Notes: generated from the letters alone by a model not told the origin. 10,874 nucleotides of DNA from Alphaproteobacteria bacterium (GCA_003696705.1 RFGD01000299.1:1-10874), one strand, 5' to 3'; counted from the stretch's first letter, positions 1-9,578 are shown. Translations and numbers: made by a program.

Positions 1-63
1 GTGTGGCGGCGCGGGGGGTCGCGTTGGACGGGCTGGGGCGGGGCGGAAAGGGGCCCCGGCCGG

Positions 64-1995
64 TCAGGTGCCGGGCAGAAGGACGCCCGCGGCCGGGACC
101 GTGCGGCCCGCGTGCTCGCGCGGCTCGGGCGCGTAGTTCAGAAGGACGTCGCCGGCCGCCGTCCGCCGCCGCCGGAGCCCGTCCGGCATCGCGCTTGTCC
201 GAAGGCCCTGGCGCGCCGCCAGCCCGGCCACCAGCCGATCGAACAGCGCCTCGTCCGGCCAGCCGGCCAGATAGGTGATGGCGCCGCTCTCGACCGCGGC
301 GGGGGCGCCGTCGGCGGTGGCAAGGGTGACGGTGGCCGTGCCTTCGAGATGCTCGAACCAGCGCAGAAGCGCGCCGCCGCCCCTGACCGGCACCGGCGCC
401 GAGGGCGGCAGGCTTTCGACCCGCGCCACCCGCAGGTCGAGCCCCGGCAGGGCCGGCGGCAGGGGCTCGGGGATGGCAAAGTCGGGCGTGCGCCAGTTGG
501 TGCGCGGACCGGCAAGGATGCGCGTCGGGGCCGCCGCGTCGGACGGCTGTGCGGCAACGCGGGCAAGCGCGGCCCCAAGGGCCGGCGACAGGGTGAAAAG
601 CCCCGGCATCGCCACCAGCGCCCAGGGCGACAGATCGGCCGTCTCGGGCCCGATGACATCGACCGACAGCCCGGCCCGGCGAAAGGCGCGGTAGGTGTCG
701 AAGACCAGGCGGAAATAGTCGAAATCCGCCCCCTGCGGCTGGATCTTCGTCGCCCAGGCCGAGGCGTAGTCGAAGACGATGGCCACGTCGCCCCGGACCG
801 GCGCGCCCGGATCGAGGGCGGAAAGCTCGGCGGCGACGGTCTCGACCTCGGCCAGGGCCGGGGCGGGGGCGCCGTCGGGCCGGAGAAGCCCGGCGTGCAT
901 CTGTTCCTGGGCAAAGGGCGCCTGGCGCCAGCGGAAGTAGCTCACGACCTCGGCGCCGTGGGCGAAGGCCTCCCACGTCCAGAGGCGCACCATGCCGGGC
1001 AGGGGCGCGGGGTTCCAGGGCGCCCAGTTCACGGGGCCGGGCTGTTGCTCCATCACCCACCAGCGCCCGCGGCCGACGCCGCGGTAGAGGTCGTGGTGGA
1101 AGGCCTGGAAATCCGGGTCGCCCTGGCGCAGGAAGCGGCGCTTGTGGTCGGGGTCGGCCTCGAGCCGGTCCGAGAGAAAGCCGATGGGGTAGCTGTCCCA
1201 GGTCGCGATGTCGAGGTCGGCCCCCACCTGCCAGTGGTCGAAGTCGGTGATCCGGCCCATGTAGTTGTGCAGGATCGGCCGGTCGGAATGGGCGCGGATG
1301 GCCGCCACCTGGGCGCGGTTGAAGGCCACGACCTGGTCCGAGGCGAAGCGGTGCCAGTCCATGGCATGGGCGGGGTTGGGCTCGGTCACGGTCAGGTTCG
1401 GCGGCGCGATCTGGGCGAAGTCCTGATACTCCATCGACCAGAAGACGTTGCCCCAGGCGGCGTTCAGCGCCTCGACCGAGCCATAGCGGGCCGCCAGCCA
1501 GTCGCGGAAGGCCCGCGCCGCGACGGGGCCGAAAGCTTGCGTCGTGTCGTGGCAGCCGTATTCGTTGTCGGTCTGCCAGGCGGCAAGGGCGCCGTGGCGG
1601 CCATAGCGGCGGGCCAGGCGTTCGGCCATGCGGGCGGCCTCGGCCCGGTAGCCGGCATGGGCGAAGTCATAGTGCCGCCGCGACCCGAAGCCGCGCGGGC
1701 GGCCGGCGGCATCGACCGGCACCATGTCGGGGTAGAGATCGAGCATCCAGCGCGGCGGCGTCGCCGACGGCGTGCCGAGGACGACCGACAGCCCGGCCCG
1801 CCCCAGCGTGTCCATGGCCCGGTCGAGCCAGTCGAAACGGAAGTCGCCGGGGCTGGGTTCGAGGCGCGACCAGGCGAACTCTCCGATGCGGACGACGCCG
1901 ATGCCGGCTCGGGCCATGCGGGCCGCGTCTTCGGGCCAGCGGTCCTCGGGCCAGTGTTCGGGGTAGTAGCAGACGCCAAGGCGGCGGTCGGTCAT
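64..1995 (-). CDS. Beta-galactosidase, glycoside hydrolase family 42
   Basis: This 643-residue enzyme is predicted to cleave terminal beta-linked galactose from small oligosaccharides, giving galactose for the same pathway. There is no signal peptide, so it acts on imported sugar. Domains are a (beta/alpha)8 barrel (about 1-385), a trimerisation domain (about 390-585) and a small C-terminal beta domain. The opening LGVCYYPEHWPEDRW (6-20) and GEFAWSRLEPSPGDF (38-52) are typical of GH42. The acid/base is E145 (AWQTDNEYGCHD) and the nucleophile E316 (WWVMEQQPGPVNW). The zinc-binding Cys cluster of Thermus-type enzymes is mostly absent: C148 is the only cysteine near that site, and the sequence GFGSRRHYD (102-110) has none. 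The start overlaps the lactonase stop (ATGA), with a GGTGA stretch seven bases upstream. It is the last gene visible; the 63 bases beyond it carry no clear gene. Confidence 0.96.
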   Translation of the reverse strand: MTDRRLGVCYYPEHWPEDRWPEDAARMARAGIGVVRIGEFAWSRLEPSPGDFRFDWLDRAMDTLGRAGLSVVLGTPSATPPRWMLDLYPDMVPVDAAGRPRGFGSRRHYDFAHAGYRAEAARMAERLARRYGRHGALAAWQTDNEYGCHDTTQAFGPVAARAFRDWLAARYGSVEALNAAWGNVFWSMEYQDFAQIAPPNLTVTEPNPAHAMDWHRFASDQVVAFNRAQVAAIRAHSDRPILHNYMGRITDFDHWQVGADLDIATWDSYPIGFLSDRLEADPDHKRRFLRQGDPDFQAFHHDLYRGVGRGRWWVMEQQPGPVNWAPWNPAPLPGMVRLWTWEAFAHGAEVVSYFRWRQAPFAQEQMHAGLLRPDGAPAPALAEVETVAAELSALDPGAPVRGDVAIVFDYASAWATKIQPQGADFDYFRLVFDTYRAFRRAGLSVDVIGPETADLSPWALVAMPGLFTLSPALGAALARVAAQPSDAAAPTRILAGPRTNWRTPDFAIPEPLPPALPGLDLRVARVESLPPSAPVPVRGGGALLRWFEHLEGTATVTLATADGAPAAVESGAITYLAGWPDEALFDRLVAGLAARQGLRTSAMPDGLRRRRTAAGDVLLNYAPEPREHAGRTVPAAGVLLPGT

Positions 1996-2912
1996 GGCAG
2001 GATCACCCGGTGTTCGGCCAGCCCCGGGCCGATCCCGGGGCCGGTGGCGGAAAAGGTCATGCCGGCCTGGGGCTGGGCGGCGCGCTCGGCCGCCGAAAGC
2101 CCCTGGGTCGCGGTGGTCGCAAAGAGCGTCCCGAGCCCCGGGCCCCCGAAGGCCGGGCACGAGACATGGGCCGTGGGCGCCGTCACCCGGGCCACCCGGC
2201 GCCCCGCCTCGTCATAGGCCGAGACCCGCGCCGCCCCCCATTCGGCCAGCCACAGCCGGCCGGCCGCGTCGAAGACGGCGCCGTCGGGGTTCAGCCCCTC
2301 GGCCGCGAGGTCGAGGAAGACCTCGGGCCCGGCGGCGGGCCAGCCGGTTTCGGGGTCGAGCGCGACGCGCCAGACGGTCCGCGCCGCGGTATCGGCGAAG
2401 GTCGCGAAGCCGCCGCCGGGCGGGAAGGCGATGGCGTTCGAGATGGTGACGGGCGCGAAGAGCCGCCTGAGCTCGCCCCGCCACCAGCGCCAGACGGCGC
2501 CGGCCCCGGGCTGGGCGTCGAGGCCCATGGTCCCGATCCAGAACCCGCCCCAGGGGTCGGCGCGCCCGTCGTTCGAGCGCGTCGCGGGGTTGTCGGCCTC
2601 GAGCGGGCAGAGGGGCGTGGACGTGCCCGTGGCAAGGTCGAAGAGCCGGAGATCGGTGGCCGAGGCGACGAGAAGCCGGTCGCGATCCACCCAGCCGGCG
2701 GCCGAGACATGCGTCTCGAAGGTCCAGGCGGCCGGCCCTTCCGCGGTGCGCGTCAGAAGGCGCTTTCGCATGATGTCGAACCAGAAGAGCTGGCCGCGTT
2801 CGGGGTGCCAGAGCGGCCCCTCGCCAAGGGTCAGGGCGCGGTCGTCGTAGGGCCGGAAGGTGGCGGCCGGGGCGGTCGGGTCCTCGGTGCGGTCCGATCT
2901 GGGCCGGGTCAT
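1992..2912 (-). CDS. SMP-30/gluconolactonase-type sugar lactonase (probable galactonolactonase)
   Basis: This 306-residue six-bladed beta-propeller lactonase is predicted to hydrolyse the galactonolactone formed by the SDR into galactonate. By comparison with human SMP-30, the metal ligands are E31 (LGEGPLWHPE), N159 (VTISNA) and D210 (NPDGAVFD). R112 and N114 (TRSNDGRADP) match the substrate-binding pair. No signal peptide is seen, so it is cytoplasmic. The frame stays open upstream to position 3032. The start at 2912 is chosen because an AGAGGA site sits 10 bases before it and the family domain begins about 18 residues later; an earlier start would add an Arg/Pro-rich tail overlapping the aldolase gene. 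The stop overlaps the beta-galactosidase start (ATGA). Family is firm; galactonolactone as substrate is inferred from the pathway. Confidence 0.92.
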   Translation of the reverse strand: MTRPRSDRTEDPTAPAATFRPYDDRALTLGEGPLWHPERGQLFWFDIMRKRLLTRTAEGPAAWTFETHVSAAGWVDRDRLLVASATDLRLFDLATGTSTPLCPLEADNPATRSNDGRADPWGGFWIGTMGLDAQPGAGAVWRWWRGELRRLFAPVTISNAIAFPPGGGFATFADTAARTVWRVALDPETGWPAAGPEVFLDLAAEGLNPDGAVFDAAGRLWLAEWGAARVSAYDEAGRRVARVTAPTAHVSCPAFGGPGLGTLFATTATQGLSAAERAAQPQAGMTFSATGPGIGPGLAEHRVILP

Positions 2913-2985
2913 GGGTGTCGGGTCCTCTGTCCGGGGTGGGCGCGGCGTCGGGGCGGTGTGCGCGGGGTGCGGGGTGCGGCGCCCG
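2913..2985 (-). other. 73-base intergenic gap between aldolase and lactonase genes
   Basis: This is the only real intergenic gap in the operon. It contains a 7-base tandem repeat (gcggggt twice, plus-strand 2962-2975) and the lactonase ribosome site. I see no promoter-like -35/-10 pair and no hairpin followed by a T-run on the minus strand. It may be slippage-prone spacer. Confidence 0.6.
2923..2928 (-). promoter_or_regulatory. Ribosome binding site of the lactonase gene
   Basis: The minus strand reads AGAGGA, 10 bases before the ATG at 2912. It decides this start over the longer open frame reaching back to 3032. It matters because this is the only gene in the window that does not overlap its upstream neighbour and therefore has to recruit ribosomes on its own. 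Confidence 0.6.
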
Positions 2986-3705
2986 TCAGCCCGGGGTCGG
3001 GGCGCGGCCCTGCGTCGCCCCGGCCGGTTCAACCCCCCGGGCGGCGTCGAAGGCGGCGACGATGCGCGCGGCGCGGGCCCCGACCTCGGCCGCCGTCATG
3101 CCGGGGCGGTAGAGCGCCGTCCCGAGGCCGAAACCCGCCGCGCCGGCCGCCAGCCAGTCGGCGAAATCGTCCGGGCCGACCCCGCCGACGGCATAGACCG
3201 GCATCTCGGGCGGCAGCACGGCCGAGAGCGCCCCGAGCCCGGCCGGGCCGCAAAGCGCGGCGGGGAAGAGCTTGAGCCCCGTGGCCCCGGCGCGGATGGC
3301 GGCAAAGCATTCGGTCGCCGTGAAGACGCCGGGCAGGCAGGCCATGTCGTGAAGCCTTGCGGCGCGGATGACGACGGGGTTGCAGTCGGGCGCGACGACA
3401 AGCCGGGCGCCGATGTCGGCAAGGCGGCGCACGTCCTCGGGGTCGAGGACGGTGCCCGCCCCGATGCGTGCCCGCCCCGAGAAGGCCCGCACCAGCCGGG
3501 CGATGCTGTCGAAGGGCCGGGGCGAGTTGAGCGGCACCTCGATGGTGTCGATCCCGGCCTCGAGAAGGGCGGCGCCGACGGGTTCGGCCTCGTCCGGGGT
3601 GAGGCCGCGAAGGATGGCGACAAGCGCGCGGCCCCGGGGGTCCGGCCCCGTCGGTCCCTTCGGCGTGGCGGTGTCGTGGTCGGTCTGCGGTTCTGGGCGG
3701 GTCAT
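2986..3705 (-). CDS. dgoA: 2-dehydro-3-deoxy-6-phosphogalactonate aldolase
   Basis: This class I aldolase of the KDPG/KDPGal family is predicted to split 2-keto-3-deoxy-6-phosphogalactonate into pyruvate and glyceraldehyde 3-phosphate, the last step of the pathway. It has 239 residues, against about 205 for E. coli DgoA; the excess is low-complexity sequence at both ends (about 1-25 and 224-239). Key residues are in place: R33 (AILRGL), E56 (IEVPLNSP), the Schiff-base K145 (TGLKLFPA) and the phosphate-binding glycine loop AVGGVGPDDF (172-181). The IEVPLNSP form and the adjacent kinase favour the galactonate rather than the gluconate isomer; this is inference. The ATG overlaps the kinase stop (ATGA) and has an AGGGGG ribosome site eight bases upstream (plus-strand 3714-3719). 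A 73-base gap follows before the lactonase, the only real gap in the operon. Confidence 0.95.
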   Translation of the reverse strand: MTRPEPQTDHDTATPKGPTGPDPRGRALVAILRGLTPDEAEPVGAALLEAGIDTIEVPLNSPRPFDSIARLVRAFSGRARIGAGTVLDPEDVRRLADIGARLVVAPDCNPVVIRAARLHDMACLPGVFTATECFAAIRAGATGLKLFPAALCGPAGLGALSAVLPPEMPVYAVGGVGPDDFADWLAAGAAGFGLGTALYRPGMTAAEVGARAARIVAAFDAARGVEPAGATQGRAPTPG

Positions 3706-4823
3706 GCCGTGGTCCCCCTGGTCAGCATGGCGTGCGCGGCGGCAAGGCCGCGGCGGGTCATCTCGTCGGCGTCGGCAAGGCGGGGCCGGACGCCCTGGGC
3801 GTCGAGGGCGCGGGCATAGCGCGCGGCAAGCCCCGGCGCCCCGACGATGGCGACCGCGCGCCCGAGCCACCAGGGCCGGGCGGCGGCCAGCTCGGCCCCG
3901 ACCAGACAGCCCGACAGCCGGGCGCGGGCGGTGGCGGCCGGAAGCCCGGCGACCAGATCCTCGGCCCGGATCGAGAAGAGCGCCCGGGCGAGCCGTTCGG
4001 GGCGGCTCAGCGTCTCGGCCAGGGCGGCGTCGAAGGCGGCGTCGTCCCAGGGCTCGGGCGTGCCGCCGCCTCCGTTCCCGCCGCCGCCGTTCCCGTCGCC
4101 CAGCGAGTGGCGCAGCACCGTGTGGCGCGACAGCGCGGCAAAGAGCTCTCCGGTCATGAAGGTGGCGAAGCTTGTCACCTCGCCGGCCGAGACCTCGGCC
4201 CATTTGGCATGGGTCCCCGGCAGGCAGATGACCCCGTCGAAACCGGGATGGGCGGCCAGAAAGCCCGCGATCTGGGTTTCCTCGCCGCGCATCACGTCGG
4301 CATGCGGCCGGCGCTGGCGGAGCCCCGGCACGACATGCACCTCAAGGCGCGGATCGGCCGCCGGCGCCCTGACGAGCCCGGCGCCGAGGGGCGGGCAGGG
4401 CAGGTCGCGATAGGGCGCCTCGACCCAGCCCTGGCGGGACCCGACCATGCCGCAGGCGACGACCGGCGTCGCCCGCCCGGGGCGAAGGCGCGGCCCCACG
4501 GCCTGAAGAAGCGCGGGCTCGAACCCGCTGCGGTCAAGCCCGCCCATGCCGGCATCGGCGGCGACATGGAAAAGGACGCGGCCGGCGTCGTCGAAGCCCC
4601 AGGCGCGCAGGCGGCTGGTGCCCCAGTCGACCCCGATCCAGGCGGGCGGCGCGGCCTCGGCCGAGGTGTCGTGCCGCCGGGCGCCGGGGTCGGGACGGGC
4701 GCCGGGGTCGTGACGGGCGGCGACGGCCGGGGCCTCGGCCCGCCCCGCCGCGTCCCGTGCCGCGTCGCGTGCCGCATCCGGCCCCGCGCCGGGCGGCGTC
4801 GTCATGCTCCGGGGCGGTGTCAT
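3702..4823 (-). CDS. dgoK: 2-dehydro-3-deoxygalactonokinase with extended N-terminus
   Basis: This kinase is predicted to phosphorylate 2-keto-3-deoxy-D-galactonate at C6 with ATP, making the substrate of the aldolase encoded next. Family motifs are GVDWGTSRLRAWGF (64-77), GMVGSRQGWVEAPY (125-138), VMRGEETQ (177-184), LPGTHAKW (201-208) and MTGELF (223-228). The protein is 373 residues, against about 290 for E. coli DgoK. Two insertions explain the excess: roughly 60 low-complexity Ala/Pro/Asp/Arg residues before the conserved domain, and a Gly/Asn linker at 242-254. Both contain in-frame tandem duplications. The start at 4823 forms an ATGA overlap with the SDR stop but has no clear ribosome site, so translation is probably coupled. 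A second ATG at 4805 would remove only six residues, and I see no other start before the conserved domain. The stop overlaps the aldolase start (ATGA). Confidence 0.93.
   Translation of the reverse strand: MTPPRSMTTPPGAGPDAARDAARDAAGRAEAPAVAARHDPGARPDPGARRHDTSAEAAPPAWIGVDWGTSRLRAWGFDDAGRVLFHVAADAGMGGLDRSGFEPALLQAVGPRLRPGRATPVVACGMVGSRQGWVEAPYRDLPCPPLGAGLVRAPAADPRLEVHVVPGLRQRRPHADVMRGEETQIAGFLAAHPGFDGVICLPGTHAKWAEVSAGEVTSFATFMTGELFAALSRHTVLRHSLGDGNGGGGNGGGGTPEPWDDAAFDAALAETLSRPERLARALFSIRAEDLVAGLPAATARARLSGCLVGAELAAARPWWLGRAVAIVGAPGLAARYARALDAQGVRPRLADADEMTRRGLAAAHAMLTRGTTA
4062..4091. repeat. 15-bp near-repeat coding a Gly/Asn linker in the kinase
   Basis: Two adjacent 15-base in-frame units encode NGGGG twice (kinase residues 245-254). 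They differ only at synonymous glycine codons. The resulting loop lies between MTGELF and the C-terminal half and looks like a flexible surface insertion. Confidence 0.8.
4680..4715. repeat. 18-bp tandem duplication (17/18) in the kinase N-terminal extension
   Basis: Two adjacent 18-base units differ at one base (g4693 versus t4711). They are in frame and give the repeated DPGAR motif near residues 39-49 of the kinase. Confidence 0.85.
4749..4772. repeat. 12-bp tandem duplication (11/12) in the kinase N-terminal extension
   Basis: The units cgcgtcccgtgc and cgcgtcgcgtgc are adjacent and differ at one base. They are in frame and give the repeated ARDA pattern near residues 18-25 of the kinase. 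Confidence 0.85.
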
Positions 4824-5586
4824 CCGGTCACCACGACGCCGCCGTCGACGACCATGCACTGGCCGGTCATCATCGTCGAGGCGGCCGAGGCGAGGAACAG
4901 GACGGGGTCCACCATGTCGTCGGGCGAAAGGTGACGCTTGAGGCACTGGCGGTCCATGTGGGCGGCCAGATCCTCGGGGGTGGCCCACATCTCGATCTGC
5001 TTTTCGGTAAGCACCCAGCCCGGCGCCAGCGCATTGACGCGGATGTTGTCGGGCCCGAACTCTCGGGCCAGGGCGCGGGTCATGCCGGTGATGCCGGCGT
5101 TGGCGGTGACATAGACCGGATAGCCGGCATTGCCCATCATGTAGCTGATCGACGAGAAGTTGACGATGGTCCCGCCGCCGGCGTCCTTCATCATCGCAAC
5201 CGCCTTCCGGCAGGCGAAGAAATAGGCCCGCAGGTTGACGCCCATGAGCCGTTCCCACGTCTCGGGGTCCACGTCCTCGGTGCGGTGGCGCTGATCGTTG
5301 GCGGCGTTGTTGACAAGGACGGTGACGGGGCCGTGGGCCTCGGCGGCGCGGTCCATCGCGGCCTCGAGCGCGGCGGTGTCGGCGATGTCGCAGGGAATGA
5401 ACAGCGGCCGGCGGCCGTGGCGGGCCTCCATCTCGTCGGCGAAGGCGGTGGCGTCGCGCCGCTGGACGAAGGCGACGTGCGCGCCCTCGGCCAGGAAGCC
5501 GTCGGTCAGCGCGGCGCCGATTCCGCTGCCGCCGCCGGTGATGAAGACCGAGCGGCCGGAAAGGTCGGGATAGCGGGCGTGGGGCA

Positions 5587-5587
<1 letters not shown>
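4820..5587 (-). CDS. SDR oxidoreductase, probable D-galactose 1-dehydrogenase; catalytic Lys replaced by Asn
   Basis: This 255-residue classical short-chain dehydrogenase is inferred from context to oxidise D-galactose at C1 to galactonolactone. Visible motifs are the nucleotide-binding TGGGSGIG (17-24), NNAAND (93-98), N118 of the catalytic tetrad, S146 (NFSSISY) and Y159. It resembles the sugar 1-dehydrogenase branch that includes Caulobacter xylose dehydrogenase, for example in AGITGMTRALAREFGPDNIR. Two positions are odd. The YxxxK motif reads Y159-V-T-A-N163, so the catalytic Lys is Asn; the codon is AAC. After the second beta strand, where NAD-preferring relatives carry Asp, the sequence is V41-Q42-R43-R44, which suggests NADP or altered cofactor use. 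Start: a GGAGAG site 10 bases upstream of an ATG overlapping the dehydratase stop. The family is certain. Galactose dehydrogenase activity is inferred and is weakened by K-to-N. Confidence 0.9.
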
Positions 5588-7292
<1,705 letters not shown>

Positions 7293-7296
<4 letters not shown>

Positions 7297-9578
7297 TGGC
7301 TGTCGCTCCCGGAAGGGGGGTGAGGGGTGGGACGGTCGCGGCCGGCCGCGCCGGCGGGGCCGAGGCGGCGGCCCTCGACGACATGGACGGTGGCCGGGAA
7401 GGCCCAGGGCAGCGTGAGCCCGACGGAGGCCAGCGCCGCCCCCGAGGCCGTGACCGGCCCGTCCTTCAGCGCCACCTCCCCCCGCGAGAGGGCGGGCAGC
7501 GCCTCTGGCGCCAGGGCGCGGCATTCGTAGTGCGCCGCCGGGTCGAGCCCCGAGAGCGGCACGGGCCGCGGCAGGATCTGCGCCGGGCTGTCGATGACGG
7601 CCGCGAAGAGGACGAAACGCGCCGCGTCAGGGGCGAGGTGCAGCTCGGCCAGAACGGCGGGGTCGCCCGTTTCGAGCGGCAGGATGTCGGCGCCCAGAAG
7701 CCAGTCGCGGTTGGCCTTCCACCAGCGGGTGACGGCGGCAAGGGTATCGGCTTCCTCGGCCGTCAGCTCTCTCGGGTCCATCTCGAAGCCCATGTGGCGC
7801 GCGGCGGCCGTCCAGGCGCGGAAGGCCATGGGCAGGACCCGCCCCGAGGTGTGGCAGACGCGCGGCCCGACGTGGCTGCCGGTGACGGCGGCCGGCAGGA
7901 AGAGCGCGGCGTGATGCTGGATGCGCTGGCGTTCGATGGCGTCGTTCGAATCCGAGAGCCAGACGCGGTGCGTGCGCGCGAGCATCCCGTAGTCGATGCG
8001 CCCGCCGCCCGAGGCGCAGCTTTCCCACTCGACATCCGGGTGCGCGGCGCGAAGCCGGTCGAGAAGCGCCCAGACGCCGCGGGTCTGCGCCGCGTCGGGC
8101 CAGGGCAGGACGCGGTTGTGGTCCCATTTGACGTAGTCGGCCCGCGTTTCGGTCAGGATGGCCGAGATGGCGTCGAAAAGATGCGCCTGCACCGCCGGCC
8201 GGGCCATGTCGAGGACGAGCTGATGGCGTCCCTTGGGCTGATCCGCCGGGCCGAGGATCCAGTCGGGATGGGCCCGGGCGAGGGCCGAATCGGGGCTGAT
8301 CATCTCGGGCTCGAACCAGATGCCGAAGCTCATGCCGAGCTTGCGCACATGGTCGGCGAAGGGGCCAAGCCCGTCGGGCCATTTGCGCCGGTCCACCTGC
8401 CAGTCGCCCAGGCTGGTCGTGTCGTCGTCGCGCCGCCCGAACCAGCCGTCGTCAAGGACGAAGCGTTCGGCGCCAAGGCGCGCGGCGCGGGCGGCGATGT
8501 CGCGAAGCGTCGCCGGGTCGTGATCGAAATAGACCGCCTCCCAGCAGTTGTAGTGCACGGGCCGCGCCGTGGCCGGGCGCGCCGCCGTCCAGGGCACCAG
8601 CCGGTCGCGCACGAGGCGCTGGAAGGCGCGGGCGACGGGCTGTGTCCCGGCGCCCGACCAGGTGGCGTAGAGCGTCGCGGTGCGGGCGCGGGTGAGGGCC
8701 GCGGGCTCGGCCCCCGGGACGGCGCCGAACTGGACCTGGCGGCGGCCGTCGGGAAGCTCTTCGACGACCGACATGTGCCCGCCCGACCAGCCGTAGTGGA
8801 AGGCGTGCACCTCGCCGTGCGCGGGGCCGGCGCCGGGCGTCGTGACGAGAAGGCCGGGGAAATGCTCGTGCCCCGTGCGGCCCGTGGGGTTGTGGCGCAC
8901 CAGAAGGCCGGGGCAAAGGGGGCGGTGGACGGGCTGAAACTCTCGGCACCAGCGGCCGGCGAACTCGACCGCCACGCGCGGGCCGGCCGGCAGGGGCAGG
9001 ACCGGCGCCGCCAGCCAGTCGACGATGACCGGCGTCGCGGCCGCCAGCGCCGCCGAAAGGGCAAGCGTCCCCGTCGCCGGGTCGAGCGCGATCTCGGCCG
9101 TCCAGACAAGGCCGAGGCCCGCGTCCTCGGCGGTGAAGTGAAGCTGCGTCCCGGTTGCCCGGACGCCGGTCAGGCGAAGGCGCGGGTGGAGCGCCCGCCC
9201 GCCGGCCGCGCGCAGCCTGAGGCCCGGGTGGCCCGGGAAGGGCGCCGCCGCGTCGGGGCAGAGCGTGATGGCCGCGGGCGCATCCATCATGCCGCCGGTC
9301 ACGTCCGGCCGGCTGGCGCGGGTCAGCGCGTCCAGATCCTCGTCGGCGGCAAGGGGCGCGCCCCAGTGGACGACGAAGGGAAGCCCGCCGCGCGCCGCGA
9401 CGACCAGCGTCTGGCGCCCGTCGTCAAGCCGCCAGGCCCCCGAAAGGGCGGCCCGGTCCGCGCCGTCGCCGCCGTCGGTGCCGTCGGGGCCGGCAGGTCC
9501 CGCGTCCCGTCCCGTGCCGGGTCGGGCCTCGGTGCCGGTTTCGCGCCCCGTCGCGTCTCCCGTCGCGTCTCCGGTCAC
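7293..9578 (-). CDS. Alpha-galactosidase, glycoside hydrolase family 36
   Basis: This 761-residue enzyme is predicted to release terminal alpha-linked galactose from sugars such as melibiose or raffinose. There is no signal peptide, so it should act in the cytoplasm on imported substrate. The layout is typical of GH36: an N-terminal beta-sandwich (about 45-330), a catalytic (beta/alpha)8 barrel (about 338-660) and a C-terminal beta domain (about 665-745). Family motifs are FVLDDGWFGRR (373-383), GIWFEPEMISPDS (419-431), YVKWDHNR (482-489) and CASGGGRIDYG (521-531). D486 is the expected nucleophile. The acid/base Asp lies in the S542-D543-S544-N545-D546 segment. The start is a GTG overlapping the permease stop; no ATG exists before the conserved domain. 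The first 45 residues are a low-complexity Gly/Asp/Thr tail not expected in the family, and they include a perfect duplication of GDAT. The stop overlaps the next start (ATGA). Confidence 0.95.
9549..9572. repeat. Perfect 12-bp tandem duplication in the alpha-galactosidase N-terminus
   Basis: The unit cgtcgcgtctcc occurs twice in direct succession. It is in frame and encodes GDAT twice (residues 3-10), immediately after the GTG start. Confidence 0.9.

Noticed and set aside
39..58. Possible hairpin after the beta-galactosidase stop (6-bp stem CGGGGC/GCCCCG, 8-base loop)
   Set aside because: It is short and all GC with no T-run on the minus strand, so it does not look like an intrinsic terminator, and such stems are common at this GC content.
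1..2217. Very long plus-strand open frame (738 codons) opposite the beta-galactosidase, and similar long plus-strand frames along the window
   Set aside because: The translation is Arg/Gly/Pro/Ala-rich low-complexity sequence with no recognisable domain. Such frames are expected opposite GC3-biased genes, and the minus strand carries clear families throughout.
2913..3032. Longer lactonase frame starting at 3032, overlapping the aldolase gene
   Set aside because: The extra 40 residues are Arg/Pro-rich with no family similarity, and a good ribosome site precedes the ATG at 2912.
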